Shown: positions 24,098-34,033 of the stretch, piece by piece | Numbering within the stretch: position 1 is the first letter of the stretch | How the letters are laid out: every line of letters begins with the position of its first letter | NCBI RefSeq assembly: GCF_963678635.1 | Contig: NC_087062.1 | Coordinates: 95,783,705 to 95,847,704 of the forward strand | From: Symsagittifera roscoffensis | Lineage: Eukaryota > Xenacoelomorpha > Acoela > Convolutidae | Length of the DNA stretch: 64,000 nucleotides | Direction of reading: 5' to 3' | Position numbers and translations under genes: made by a program | The notes under the pieces: generated by a model | The model's database searches: none | Told to the model about the DNA's origin: nothing | Seen by the model: the letters and a program-made list of their open reading frames with translations, nothing else

Positions 24098-24589
24098 AAG
24101 GGAATGTACGTGCTGGACACGGATGCATCGATAGTAGCAATTTCTGGCATTCTCCATCAAGAGCAGGAGTGGAATGGGAAGACAGTCTTGAGACCAATAG
24201 CATACGGGAGTAAAGTCTTGAGTGATACGGAGATGAAGTACGGGGCGCCCAAAGCAGAGATGTTTGCAGTGGTTACCTTTGTCGAGAAATGCAGGGCATA
24301 CCTAGGCAGCGAGCCGTTCAAGTTACGAGTCGACAACAGGGCACTTAGCTGGTTGAAAACGTACACAATGGATCAAAGCTACATAGGGAGATGGATAGTT
24401 CGCCTGGATGAATGCAACATGATTATTGAGCATAGGACGAGAGACACACAACAAAATGCCGATAGCGTGAGTAAGAAGACGGAGTTCTACGAGAGACAGG
24501 AACAGAGGGAGGCGGATAGGTCAGAAATCAAAGATGGCTTCTCCTTCAAGGATAAGGAAACGTATGATAGTTTTCCACTCACGAGATAA
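24098..24589 (+). pseudogene. pol: Element A RNase H
   Basis: RNase H degrades the RNA of the RNA-DNA hybrid during reverse transcription. The block MYVLDTDASIVAISG (aspartates near 24116-24124), APKAEMFAVV (glutamate) and LRVDNRALSWL (third aspartate) give the expected acidic residues. The domain itself reads without a stop. A frameshift at about 24585, just past PLTR, puts the following linker in another frame. Confidence 0.85.
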
Positions 24590-25680
24590 GTCTGGCAAAC
24601 CCATAGAAGATCACCCCGAACTACCGAAGGAACGCCGGGAGAAAAAAATCTTGAAAAAGACCCGAGAGATGCCAATGGGGATAAGGCTCAAGTCAAAAAT
24701 TGTGAAGGAGACACTCAAGGCAAAAGGCTATGATCCCAACCAAGTAGAAACGGGAAGAGCAGAGATAAATGGAGACTTGAGGAGATTACTCCAGAAACTG
24801 GCAGACTATAAACCTGTGGTACAAGAGAAGGGTGAAGAAGAACCAGAGGTCACGATATTGAGAAGAAATGAGGCGGATGGCAGCGAGGACTCCTCGAAAG
24901 AAAGGAAACCTGATGGAAAATAAGTCGTCCAGTCATTGGTTGAGAGGATCCCCGAGGACATACTTGAGCGGACTATGGTCAGGAAGAAGAAGGTAGCTTT
25001 CAAGTAGGAGGCTGAACACCTGGGACTGAGTCGAGAGTCCGGGGAGAGGGACAATGCAGAGGAAGATGCTGAAGAAGAAAATTTGTCCGGGGAGTGTGAA
25101 GAATGGGATGAAGACTCAGAGAAAAGCAACGATGATCAAGATAGTCTATGCATGATACTGGTAGAAGAGACGAAGAGGCACCGAGATAGGGAACTACAAA
25201 AGGATCCCTCCTCAGGAACGTACAATTTGGATCAGCAGGAGGTGTGCGGAGGTGAACAACTTGAAAGAATTGCAGTATCAAGGAAACCGTTCAGGGAGCT
25301 ATCATGCAACTCGAATGTCAGAATAAACCTGGTGCCAGACGATGACAGGAAGATCTTGAGGAGGATAGTTGAGCTGAAAGATGACATCCACAGTCTCGGA
25401 GAAATGAATGGTCAAATAATGGCACTAAAGGAGCACGTCAAGGCGAGATATAGGCTGTCGGATCTGATAAGAGCCCAGAAGAATGACAAGATGACAAGCA
25501 ACCTCTCCAAATGGATCCGGACGAGAGCCAAGGAGAAAGGAGACCTGGAAGAAGATAGCTACAAGATCTTGAGCCAGTTCTACAAGGAGAGGAAAGATTT
25601 GCTCTATCACACAGCTGATGGGGTGGTAGCAAGCTGGAGAAAAGATGAAAAAAAGATACTACCCGAGCATAACCTCATCA
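24590..25680 (+). pseudogene. Pol linker between RNase H and integrase, acidic
   Basis: Charged, Glu/Asp-rich region with no recognised domain, conserved in position in element C. It contains an NLSGE peptide whose DNA (TTTGTCCGGGGAG) recurs elsewhere in the Pol region. Stops at 24921 and 25006. Towards the end, YRLSDLIRAQ and TSNLSKWI are shared with C and lead into the integrase N-terminus. Confidence 0.6.
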
Positions 25681-26370
25681 TACTACCACAGTTGTACGAG
25701 ACGGAGGTGTTATTCAAATTGCACGATCAAATGGGACATCAGGGGATAGACAAAGTGCAACAGAGAATACTACACAGGTTTGATTGGCCGGGATTTAGAA
25801 AGACCTGCGAGAGATGGGTGAACGCATGTCTGACATGTCTACAGGTGAAAGACCCACGGAAGATGAAATTCCCACTCAAGTCCGTTGAGAGCTCGGAATT
25901 CAACGAGGTTTTGCAGATAGACCATCAGAAGATCTGCATGACAGAGTCGGGTTATAACCAGATACTGGTCATAATAGACCACTTTACAAAGTTGGCGGAA
26001 GCAGTGCCCTGTCAAACAGCCTCAGCGGAGGAGACTTGTGACCACTTGATAACACATTGGATATCACGATTTGTTTGTCCGATGACATTTCAATCGGACA
26101 ATGGGAAGACCTTCGTGGGTGACCTGACAAAAGAATTGATGAAGAGGGCACACATTGCTCAAGCGCACTCGACGACTTACCATCCTCATACTAACGGGTT
26201 AGTGGAGAGACAGAGCAGGACGTTGGTGAACATGCTGAGGGTATATTGCTCGAGATACATGACAGACTGGGATAAGTATGTACCGCAAATGGTGGGGGCG
26301 TACAACAGCACGCAACACTCGACGACATGAATCAGTCCCTTCATGATGTTAACGGGCAGAGAGAGAGAGC
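25681..26370 (+). pseudogene. pol: Element A integrase, zinc-binding and catalytic domains
   Basis: Integrase inserts the cDNA into the host chromosome. The HHCC zinc domain is visible as HDQMGHQG then CLTCLQVK (25722-25840). The catalytic triad is complete: D in QIDHQK at 25920-25922, D in FQSDNG at 26097-26099 and E in NGLVERQ at 26205-26207, with exactly 35 residues between the second D and the E. The frame ends at a TGA (26328) inside a well-conserved stretch. A GA expansion in the AG run just after it moves the rest into another frame. Confidence 0.9.
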
Positions 26371-27574
26371 AATGCCCCTAACGTTCTTTTATCCAGAATA
26401 CGAAGGGAAAAAGACGTCGCCTCAAGCTTATGTGAAGGAAGCAATCACGAGACAACAGGAACTAAACGAGCTCTGCAGGAGGAACAGGGCGCAAGCGCAA
26501 ATGAGGCAGCGGAAGAAATATGATGAAAAGATACTTCAAGCTAAACCGTATGCAGTGGGCCAATACGTCTGGGTGTTCCAGAATGTCATACCTCCCAAGG
26601 GGACGAAAAAACAACTCAAGAAGTGGAGAGGACCATTCATGATCACGGAAGTACACCAGCAGGGACGGTTCTACCGCTTGAGTACGGGGCGAGCAGCGCA
26701 TTATGAAAACCTGAAGACTCATGCCCCATCTCCGGAGGACTGGTGCGTACCGCAGAATAAGGAGGGACTAGAGTACCTGTTGGTAGAGCCAGCATGCGAA
26801 GTGAACGAAAAAGGCACCAGAGAAAAGAATGATGGCAACGAGGACGTGAGCATGGACGATAACGAAAAAATAGAAGCAGGCTCAGATGCGGAATCCTTTG
26901 CGGAAGAAGACTGGAACGATCCGGAGCAGGACGAAGTGCCAAAGTGGACGGAACCAGATTTGCCGATAACAGCAGGAACCAGGAGTGGTAATCGCAAACG
27001 GACAGGCATGAGGTACAATAGGTACGGGGATGACGTCATGATTGACAAGATACAGCCTGATGAATTAAGCGAAGAGTTACTGAGTGTGGGCGAATTGGTG
27101 GCAGACGATGAATGGCAAATCATCAACGACAGCAAACATTACCCGCAGGAAGACTACTCCACACAGGAGACTACTTCAGAACAAGAAACAGAAAGGTGGG
27201 AAAACACAGACTTGAGAATACTAGAGTGGATGTGCGATGTCAAGAGCAAAGGAGATGAAGATCAAAGCATCCAGCAGGTCGCCGTGTCAGCAGAAAAACA
27301 CGTGAAAACGAAAGATCCCCTCTTCGGTTGGACAGCAACCGACAGGCCGCTCGAGATACCGCCAGACAATTTAGAACCAGCATCATCGACGGGGACGTCG
27401 ATAAATAATTTTGTCCGGGGAGTGGGGGTAGGACTTACCCACACCAAAAATTTGATGATAAAGAAACTCAGAGAAGTGAGAGAGACCAGCGGGCTGGAAC
27501 TGGATGAGAAAGAGGCCGAGCCTACCATAGGACGAAACTTCAAAACAAAATTTGATATACTCAATGAATACTAG
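26371..27574 (+). pseudogene. pol: Integrase C-terminal GPY/F-like module and acidic tail
   Basis: Begins AMPLTFFYPEYEG. A GPY/F-like module follows (KKWRGPFMITEVHQQGRFY, then HYENLK), the usual C-terminal element of Ty3/gypsy integrases. After it comes a long tail rich in Glu, Asp and Trp with no recognised domain, including RYNRYGDDVMIDKI and, near the end, NNFVRGVGVGLTHTKN. The end of the tail is conserved in element C (FVRG and EGLTHTENL). The TAG at 27572 is in frame with the macro domain that follows and has no counterpart in C. Confidence 0.8.
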
Positions 27575-28027
27575 GAGAACATCATGATGACGAACAGCGA
27601 CTTCATTTTATCAGACAGGACTAGCTTGATCTGTATAACGGCGGACATGAGCTTCAAATCGAGGCTAGAGGCCGACTTCAAGAGAGAATATCAGAACAGG
27701 GAGTTTCTATTTACACAGAGACCGGGGCTGGAAGGAATGGCTGCGCTTCCCCCATCAGTTTCACAAGTCCCAGGTAAATACCTGTGCTTCCTGGTAACGA
27801 GGATCAATGAAAGGAATACGATAGATCCTGAGCACGTGATGTTGGCACTAACGAGGCTGAGAGACTTCATGGTTGAAAGAGGGATAATGGAGGTCTCTAT
27901 GCCTGTTTATGATCCACACAGGGGCAAGTTGAGCCCAAGGGAGTTTTATGCCATCCTACATGTGGTCTTCGCAGAAACGGAGATAATGGTACACCTACAC
28001 AAGAAATACTACTTGAGTATCGCCTGA
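27575..28027 (+). CDS. Macro domain at the C-terminus of Pol (element A)
   Basis: About 145 residues in the same frame as the preceding Pol tail. The pattern matches macro domains of the TARG1/Poa1-like kind: ICITADMSFKSRLEADFKRE corresponds to the usual ISxDxxxGAGIAxxFKKxF start. GKYLCFLVTR is the central strand, HVMLALTRLRDFMVERG the helix, and EVSMPVYDPHRG the strand that normally reads SMPxIGCGLD. Known members bind ADP-ribose or remove it from proteins. Here the GCGLD loop is replaced by YDPHRG, so the usual catalytic aspartate is not evident; binding without hydrolysis, or a changed activity, is possible. Element C encodes the same domain (GKYLCFLVTR, then LSLPVYDPNRG), so it belongs to the family and is not a chance fusion. 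Confidence 0.75.
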   Translation, partial: ENIMMTNSDFILSDRTSLICITADMSFKSRLEADFKREYQNREFLFTQRPGLEGMAALPPSVSQVPGKYLCFLVTRINERNTIDPEHVMLALTRLRDFMVERGIMEVSMPVYDPHRGKLSPREFYAILHVVFAETEIMVHLHKKYYLSIA

Positions 28028-28539
28028 GTCCCGGGCGGACAATGGAGGTCTTGAGTTAAGGTACACGGGGATCTCGAGTTAGTTACATGGGGATCTCGAA
28101 GCAGGTAGATGGATTTTAACGCAATTGGCATGACAATTAAAATTTAAAGAGTTGACGGTCCTAAAACATTAAAGGAATCTGCATGCTCTTGAAATGTCCA
28201 ATTGAACTATTTTAGTGAAATAAATGGAGGGATAATGTTTTAACCACAATAATGGGTGGGGGGGTTTAGGTTAGGAACAGAGCATCTTAGTCTAAAAATG
28301 GATTCTATTTTCAGATTGATTTGTAAAATTGAATTGACGACCTAGCCGCACTCATTTGAAAAGAAAAAGAAGGTCTTGAACAAGTTCACGATCAGCAACA
28401 TTCGAAGGGAGACATTTCTCAAGTTCTCAAGTTGATTGGTAAGGTGATTCTCAAGTTGATTGGTAAGGTGATTCTCAAGTTGGTTGACGAGGTAAAGTAG
28501 TTCTCAAGTTGATTGACAAGGTAAGATCATCTAGAGGTT
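28028..28539 (+). other. Spacer between Pol-macro and the second coding region
   Basis: Non-coding. It contains a short duplication (GGGGATCTCGA at about 28067 and 28090), a G run (near 28255), a pyrimidine-rich stretch ending in TTTTCAG near 28316, and four tandem ~24-33-bp repeats of TTCTCAAGTTGATTGGTAAGGTG (28417-28530) immediately before the next start codon. The repeats contain GGTAAGG, which resembles a splice donor. Element C has a spacer of similar length (59644-60057) at the same place but without obvious sequence similarity. Confidence 0.6.
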
Positions 28540-29790
28540 GTGACAATGGCAGATCGCTTTTGGAAATCTATGCCGGCAGCGCTCAAGAGACCTACGCTCG
28601 ATGAGCTATACAAACGCTTGAGGGATCTGGACTACACCCAAGTCGATGAGAGGATGGCAGTGATGTTGAACGCCATCCTGCAGTTGGAAGCGCAGGATGA
28701 ATGCAGGGAGTCAGCGACAGAAGCTGTTTTGATTGTTGGCTACACGACAGAAGGGATATCCAATCAAGAGCAGACCAGATGGTTGTCCTGGAATGTGGAT
28801 GGAGGCGTGAGGGGATTCGACTTGGCGAGAAATCCTGGCTTGAGCAACAACACAGAATACGGCGCGGGAGAATTCCCACTACCAACCAGACCACCGGCAA
28901 GGTTTGCGGGCCAGTCTACGAGTAAACCACTTTCTATGATACGGTCACAACAGACGGAGGAAGTATATCCGGACCTCAGTAATCTGAAGAGGGAACTGGA
29001 CAGGGCGCAGAGGGAGAGAGACAAGGCGAATCTTGACCGGGATGGTGCGAAGCGGGACCAGGCAAACCTGGAGAGAGATCAAGCGGTCCTCGATAGGGAT
29101 CAGGCGAGGCGTGATCTTAGTATGATGAGAGCAGAGTACCAACAAGAGCAGAAGGTACGCGGGAATGAGGCGAATAGTGAGCAGTTCAAGTCTGAACTCG
29201 AAAAGATCCAGCGGCGACAACGAGAGTTCGCGAGACAAAAGGAAAAGGGATCCAGGTCCACAGAACGAGCCGCTGCAGTGTCAAGGCCAGAGTCGCGGAT
29301 GGAGGTGGATGAACTTCCTAGGTCCAGTGGGCGATTCAACTTGGACCGAGCGGCTCAGGAGCACATCAACGAGGGACTGGAAGTATGGATACCACCCGAG
29401 CCGGTGTCCTCCGTGCGTAGTTTGGAGGTGCCACCGATACGCCCACTGATGGACGTAGCGCTGCCGGGATATACCCCGAGTTCAACACCGAGCAGCAGCC
29501 AAGTTAGCGGGAGTTCATCACGTCTTAAGGAATTACACGATAGGCTGCAACTGGGGACCCGTGACGACTCAACAAGAGTGGAGCGACCCCCTACTTGGAG
29601 AGACCAACCAGTCAGGAGCGTGGTGATCGCAAGCTATAAAAATAATACAGACGGCAGATACCACAGACACAACCGTATGGATTGGACCACGGAACAGAGG
29701 GCGAGAAGGGATTGTTTCCACGACGCGTCATGGGCTGAGTACTACGCACAGCCGAGAATACCGGAGGGTGCGATCCATCTAATCATATAG
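28540..29790 (+). CDS. Second coding region, N-terminal conserved domain plus coiled coil (element A)
   Basis: Sits where an envelope gene would be but has no signal peptide or membrane segment. The first ~130 residues form a domain also found in element C: A has PGLSNNTEYGAGEFPLPT where C has PGLGSSRTYQPGEMPLPT. Residues about 140-250 are a highly charged coiled coil with repeating RDQA/RDGA heptads (LDRDQARRDL). A Ser/Pro/Arg-rich linker follows. The frame ends in TAG at 29788, which falls exactly at the glycine of the GDS motif of the SGNH domain that continues in the same frame, so the natural protein extended further. The start chosen is MADRFW, because C begins similarly (MDNFDL) right after its own spacer. 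Function unknown. Confidence 0.7.
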   Translation: MTMADRFWKSMPAALKRPTLDELYKRLRDLDYTQVDERMAVMLNAILQLEAQDECRESATEAVLIVGYTTEGISNQEQTRWLSWNVDGGVRGFDLARNPGLSNNTEYGAGEFPLPTRPPARFAGQSTSKPLSMIRSQQTEEVYPDLSNLKRELDRAQRERDKANLDRDGAKRDQANLERDQAVLDRDQARRDLSMMRAEYQQEQKVRGNEANSEQFKSELEKIQRRQREFARQKEKGSRSTERAAAVSRPESRMEVDELPRSSGRFNLDRAAQEHINEGLEVWIPPEPVSSVRSLEVPPIRPLMDVALPGYTPSSTPSSSQVSGSSSRLKELHDRLQLGTRDDSTRVERPPTWRDQPVRSVVIASYKNNTDGRYHRHNRMDWTTEQRARRDCFHDASWAEYYAQPRIPEGAIHLII

Positions 29791-30387
29791 GACAGCCTGA
29801 TACGAGTGCTGACCCGGATCCAGTCGCATTGGCAGACTGGAGTCTTGAGCTTTTCTGGAGCCGCAACACCCCAGATATTGGCATCGCTTGAGATGTTAGA
29901 CATGGTGAAAATGTACACGGTCACTCTGATGATGGGGACCAATGACGTGTGCAGAGGTGAATCGAGGAAAATAATGAGGCTACGCGAGAAGATGAGCTGC
30001 ATCCTTGAGGAGTTGAGGATTCAGATGGATCGTGCTATGCTCACGATTTGCACCGACCCTTACAACATGAAGACCGATCAGCGTGCGATGGAAATGAACG
30101 AGAAGGTGCGCAATATCAACGAAATAATCAGGCAGATACAGCAGAGGATCGTACTCCCTGTTAGGTTGTTGGATGTGGCAGACATGATGGAGCAATCCTC
30201 CCCAGATGACGCGTCTTCGGATGGAATCCATTTTGATAGGCCTAAAGGTGTGGAATGGCTAAATGGCGTCTTCCAGAAACACATAAATACACTGGAAGCG
30301 GATCTGCTGGAATTAGGCCAATTCACCTTCGGTCCATCCCCTGTGCCCCCTTTCTTTGCCACAAGATCCCTGTCCAATCGCCTGTGA
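29791..30387 (+). pseudogene. SGNH/GDSL hydrolase-like domain 1 (element A)
   Basis: In frame with the coiled-coil region upstream. SGNH-type blocks are visible: I, (stop)-DSLIRVL, where the stop replaces the block-I glycine and the serine codon is 29794-29796; II, FSGAATPQ; III, MMGTNDVCRG with the GxND signature; V, DGIHFDRPKGVEWLN with the Asp-x-x-His pair. Known members are esterases, lipases or acyl-transferases using Ser-Asp-His. An esterase domain of this fold is known from ORF1 of CR1 LINEs but is not a standard part of Ty3/gypsy elements. Element C has the same domain (VDSFVRVL, GTNNVSRG, DGIHFD). The substrate is unknown. The frame ends at TGA 30385. Confidence 0.75.
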
Positions 30388-31491
30388 GTGAGACTCGATT
30401 CGAGAGACAGCTCAAGGACTAGCCGGACCAGGCTACCGGGATCCACACCGATGGAGGCCGAAGATGTAGAATCGTCCAATACCCAAATTTCGGTGGTATC
30501 CTCGGTGGTGGTGGTGGATCTCAAGAGGGTGGAAAAACAAACGGAGACGAGCCGGACACGATATCTTGAGAGGATAAAGGAATTGGACCTAGAAGATCTG
30601 GAATGCAGACAAGAGTTGGCGGAGACCCTTGGGCTCAAGCACGTGTCACATGAGGACTTAAGTCGACACCCTTGTGTGGATTGGTTGAAGGCCCATGAAG
30701 CACACTTCTCGAGAGCGAGTATGATGGAGACGGCGGACTTGACCGGGATTCCTCTGAAATCAGTAGTGGGACCAATCAACTATAGGCCACTCAAGCAGTT
30801 GGGGAGTCCAGGGCTCATCATAGAACCCCCCAAACACCGAACGAGCGTAGCGAGAATCAGACTGGACACTCCTGCACAGCTGAGAGTAGTAGACAAGTTA
30901 CTGGAGCCGAAAGGCATGGGACTCCCAGATGCTGCCTACGAAGGCAAGAAACTAGCGAACGATTCAAGATACGGAAGACCCTGTGGGAAAGCGCAGTTGG
31001 CCAAGACCTTGGCGGTGTACGATCAATCGGATCCAGGAGCCGCAAGAGTAGTCATCGTCGCGGGCTCTGATTTCGAGGGGACGTCTCCGAAGCTGTTTTG
31101 GCCAGAGACTCTAGTGTACCTGCTGCCTGGTGCGGAAATGAACCAGATGCTGACACTGGTGATGGCTATCAAATCAGAAATGCCTTGCGAACCGGAGCTG
31201 CTGCTGTTTGCTGGAATGAATGATCACTTGCATGCGGCGGGGCTTCTGGAGCATCTGAAAAGTGATGCACCGGCGCTCAAGAAGGTCTGGGAAGCTTTCC
31301 AGGCATTGTTTGCGGCGATGAATGAGGTGCAAGAGAATGCGACTACTCGATTCGGAGCCAAGACAAAAGTAGCGTTTAAAACGTCACCGGGCTACGCAAG
31401 CATGCCTCCGGCTTTGCAATTTGTGTACGCTATCTTGATCCTCATAGCGGAGGGGAACGAGTGGCGGGCGTTGATGGCAGCCCCTAATTGA
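30388..31491 (+). pseudogene. Second SGNH-like domain, probably non-catalytic (element A)
   Basis: Still in the same frame. After a Ser/Thr-rich linker there is a conserved block: VGPINYRPL, then VVIVAGSDFEGT...LFWPETL, then LLLFAGMNDHLHAAGLL, then KTSPGYASMP. The strand ending in GSDF followed later by a GxND-like block resembles SGNH blocks I and III, but the GDS order is changed and no Asp-x-x-His is seen. Element C has ASSDF at the first position and GTNDHLHSRG at the second, which strengthens the resemblance. I infer a degenerate SGNH-like domain; a different Rossmann-like fold is possible. TGA at 31489 replaces an arginine codon present in C. Confidence 0.5.
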
Positions 31492-32382
31492 GAGCTGGAA
31501 CCTACGAACTTGAGACTTCTGAAGTCGGAATTGGCAGCGGCATGGGCGGACGTATCTCATGCCTTGAGGGGATTCTACGAATTGGCATACATCCTCATTG
31601 CGTTGGACGAGGTCCTATTACTTGAGATTTCGAATTTTGCTCGACAATTGAAGTTTAGTCCGGACATAAGGGTTGATCACCCAATAATAAGCCACCTAAC
31701 AGCCAGCCTGTGGTTCCGAGGTATGGATCTGACGATCACAAGCTCCACCAGTAAGGCGAGGGGACAAAGCAAGGAAAGGAGAAACGTGGCTGGAGCCGAG
31801 AAGCAATTAGAAGCGATGACGGTGGGGAGATTCGTCACAGCGGTGAACGAGGTCACCATCGGAGGGTTCTGGAGAGAGCATGCCAAAGACGAGCTGAGAA
31901 CGAGGAAAGATCACAAAATCCTGAGATTCTTGAGTCCTTGTTGGGAGAAGAAATACATGGCTAAAGTGTTCTACGCAAAGGACACCATCTTCGAAGCCTT
32001 TGTGCAAGAGCAATTGAATATGCCTATAAATCTCTTGTTGGCTTTGTACTTGGTTTATCCCAGGTACCTGTTTAACATAGGTCCAGCATACATGTTCAGC
32101 AGTGGAGTAGAGACGCTTCGGATTGACGGGTACCTGACGCTAGTGCTCTTGACTCATAATGAAGTGGTGGCATTTCATCGGTTGATGAAATATGGGGAGC
32201 CCCTGTCGATGGGGAAAACACACCCAAGTGTCGACACCTACTCCTACAAGTGCGCTGCCGGACTGAAGACGTTGCTGGTGGAGTATCTTCTGATGCAGAA
32301 CCGACACTTGACTAGCGAAGAGAACGGAACCCCAAGACAAGAGATGAATGGAAAGAGGCGAATGGTGGTATCCCTCTGCTGA
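31492..32382 (+). pseudogene. Conserved helical domain of the second coding region (element A)
   Basis: In frame with the preceding block. No family recognised. It is predicted mainly helical by eye and well conserved with element C: IALDEVLLLEISNFARQLK here against LVLDEVLALELSNFSRQLK there, and a shared LWFRGM. Later come LRIDGYLTLVLLTH and a run ending near LVEYLLMQNRH. A frameshift close to 32360 moves the continuation into another frame. Confidence 0.6.
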
Positions 32383-33044
32383 CTGACCTGTGCTTGGCCA
32401 TGAGATCTGATCCATTGGGAGTAATCAGGAGGCTTGAGGAGGTCGTAACCTGTATCCTCTCGTGGCGGCATATCGCAATTCAGTGGTGCACGTGAGCCTC
32501 ATAAGCGTATTAGATGGGACGGCGTTGAATTGGTGCCGACAAGAGGTGCTGAGGGCACGGATGAGTGACACAGTGCTCTTCGGGAAGATAAAAGATCCCG
32601 AGTTAATAGTGTTTAATTTCCGGGGGCAGCTACAATGCAGAATGGGGGAAGCGTGAAGGTCCCATTGAAACTTACCCCAAGTTTTGGATTTTGAATCCTT
32701 TAACAGCAGATAGGAGAGAAATTTTGAGAATCCCGGCGTGGAAGGGGAGCTTCGAGTTGGTGAAAAAGGAGCTAGAAATGACACTGGAGAAAGAGATTTT
32801 GCCCACCGTCGTCCCCGAGTTCCCGACAGTCAGGAGAATGACCCAGGGGATGAATAGCCCTCTGGTAGTCCCGTCCTTGGACGCAGGAGCTGCAGTGGAA
32901 ACGCAGCAGAGGGAGTTCACCGATGGCTGGGATCCCGTGTTTCGGATATACAGCAGCAGTTTTTTTCCACACGTGCGACATCAAAATAAACTCGTGGACA
33001 ACACAAGCAAAAAAGATGAGGGGCTCAATTCCTCCAAAGTTTGA
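32383..33044 (+). pseudogene. Continuation of the second coding region (element A), two frames
   Basis: Two overlapping stretches conserved with element C: VVHVSLISVLDGTALNWC (32480-32535) against LHLNLISAVEGSALNWC, and EFPTVRRMTQG against EFPLIRRMLLG. A further frame change occurs after 32656 and another in the T run near 32960. No domain recognised; the ALNWC block is the best signature for database searching. Confidence 0.5.
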
Positions 33045-33549
33045 GGTTCGGGACATCTTGAGAACGCTCGATCAAGCGGATCTGGAGAACATGCTTGCGG
33101 TTTGGGACGATGGAAGAATGATTGTGGAGGAAGGACACATAGCCTTGAAAGATAAAATGAAGTTCGCCACGAGAAAGTACCGGGCGCCCTACGGACTAGA
33201 GCAAGTGGAAATGAAGCAAGCAGAGAAAGATCTGGACGCAGCGGGCTCCTTGTATGTAGCCCTGACGGAATACAAAAAGCAGGACCCAGCTACACCCTCA
33301 CCCCTGTCAGTGGGCACCCCTGGAGATAAGAGAAGCAGTCCCGTGGAGACGAGGTTTAGAGACGTGCTTGAGAGAAGGCGAGCTGAGTCAGAAGGGGAGA
33401 GCATGGATGAGACTCTCAGTGAAGCAGGAGAAGAGATGGAGGTGGGGAATACACCGAGCCAAAACCAGCGGAGAAGGTTTTTACCACTCAGGAACTTCTG
33501 CAAGACTTGCGTGAAGACGATTGGGCGAACACGGCCACTCCACCCGTGA
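33045..33549 (+). pseudogene. Continuation, charged region (element A)
   Basis: Frame opens before 33000 and runs to TGA at 33547. It encodes MRGSIPPKFEVRDILRTLDQ, then a charged helical region and a Ser/Glu-rich, presumably disordered segment (SVGTPGDKRSSP; MDETLSEAGEEMEVG). The alternation of short folded and disordered pieces is like the rest of this coding region. Unrecognised. Confidence 0.4.
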
Positions 33550-33851
33550 CGTCATCCCCTCGCAAGAACCTGGAGCTACCCTTGAGCAGCGAGACCTCTA
33601 ATATGGGGATGATTCTATTGAATGCCAAAGAGAGTAAGAAGAATGCCTTCGAGGGCAATAAATGGATGTTCTTGAGTACGCTGGATGAGAAGATGTGGCT
33701 TGAATTTTTGAGTGAATTTAACCAGAGAGCAGGGACCGAAGCTACACTGGAGAGTTTCAAAGAAGAACTGTGGGGTGAAGTTCGGGGAACCAGTTCTGAT
33801 GGGCACCGGGACTGGATGAGAAGGCGAGAAAGGAATTGTTGGATAAGATGA
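33507..33851 (+). pseudogene. Continuation, short open stretch (element A)
   Basis: Overlaps the previous stretch in another frame, which is the signature of a frameshift near 33510-33545. It encodes EDDWANTATPPVTSSPRK and then LDEKMWLEFLSEFNQRAG. No family recognised. The next ~180 bp (33852-34033) have no clear reading frame. Confidence 0.4.
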
Positions 33852-34033
33852 TCAAGCTGCGAGAAACAGAGCAGAAAACCAAAGATGATGAATGTAAAGA
33901 CAGCTCTACTCTGAAACAAAATTGACGATAAAATGATTAAAGTTAAAGGGGAGGATAAGCTTAAGACTAGTAATATGATTAAAGATATTAATATCCTTAA
34001 GGCTCCAGAAGGGGGAGGCAAAAGTCGGAAGGG

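Noticed and set aside
23466-24366. Minus-strand open frames across RT and RNase H of element A
   Set aside because: They are shadows of the plus-strand coding frames, which carry recognisable catalytic motifs.
19915-31491. Reassigned stop codons or programmed readthrough explaining in-frame TAG and TGA codons
   Set aside because: Stops fall at different residues in A, B and C, and frameshifts are also present. Ordinary decay explains both.
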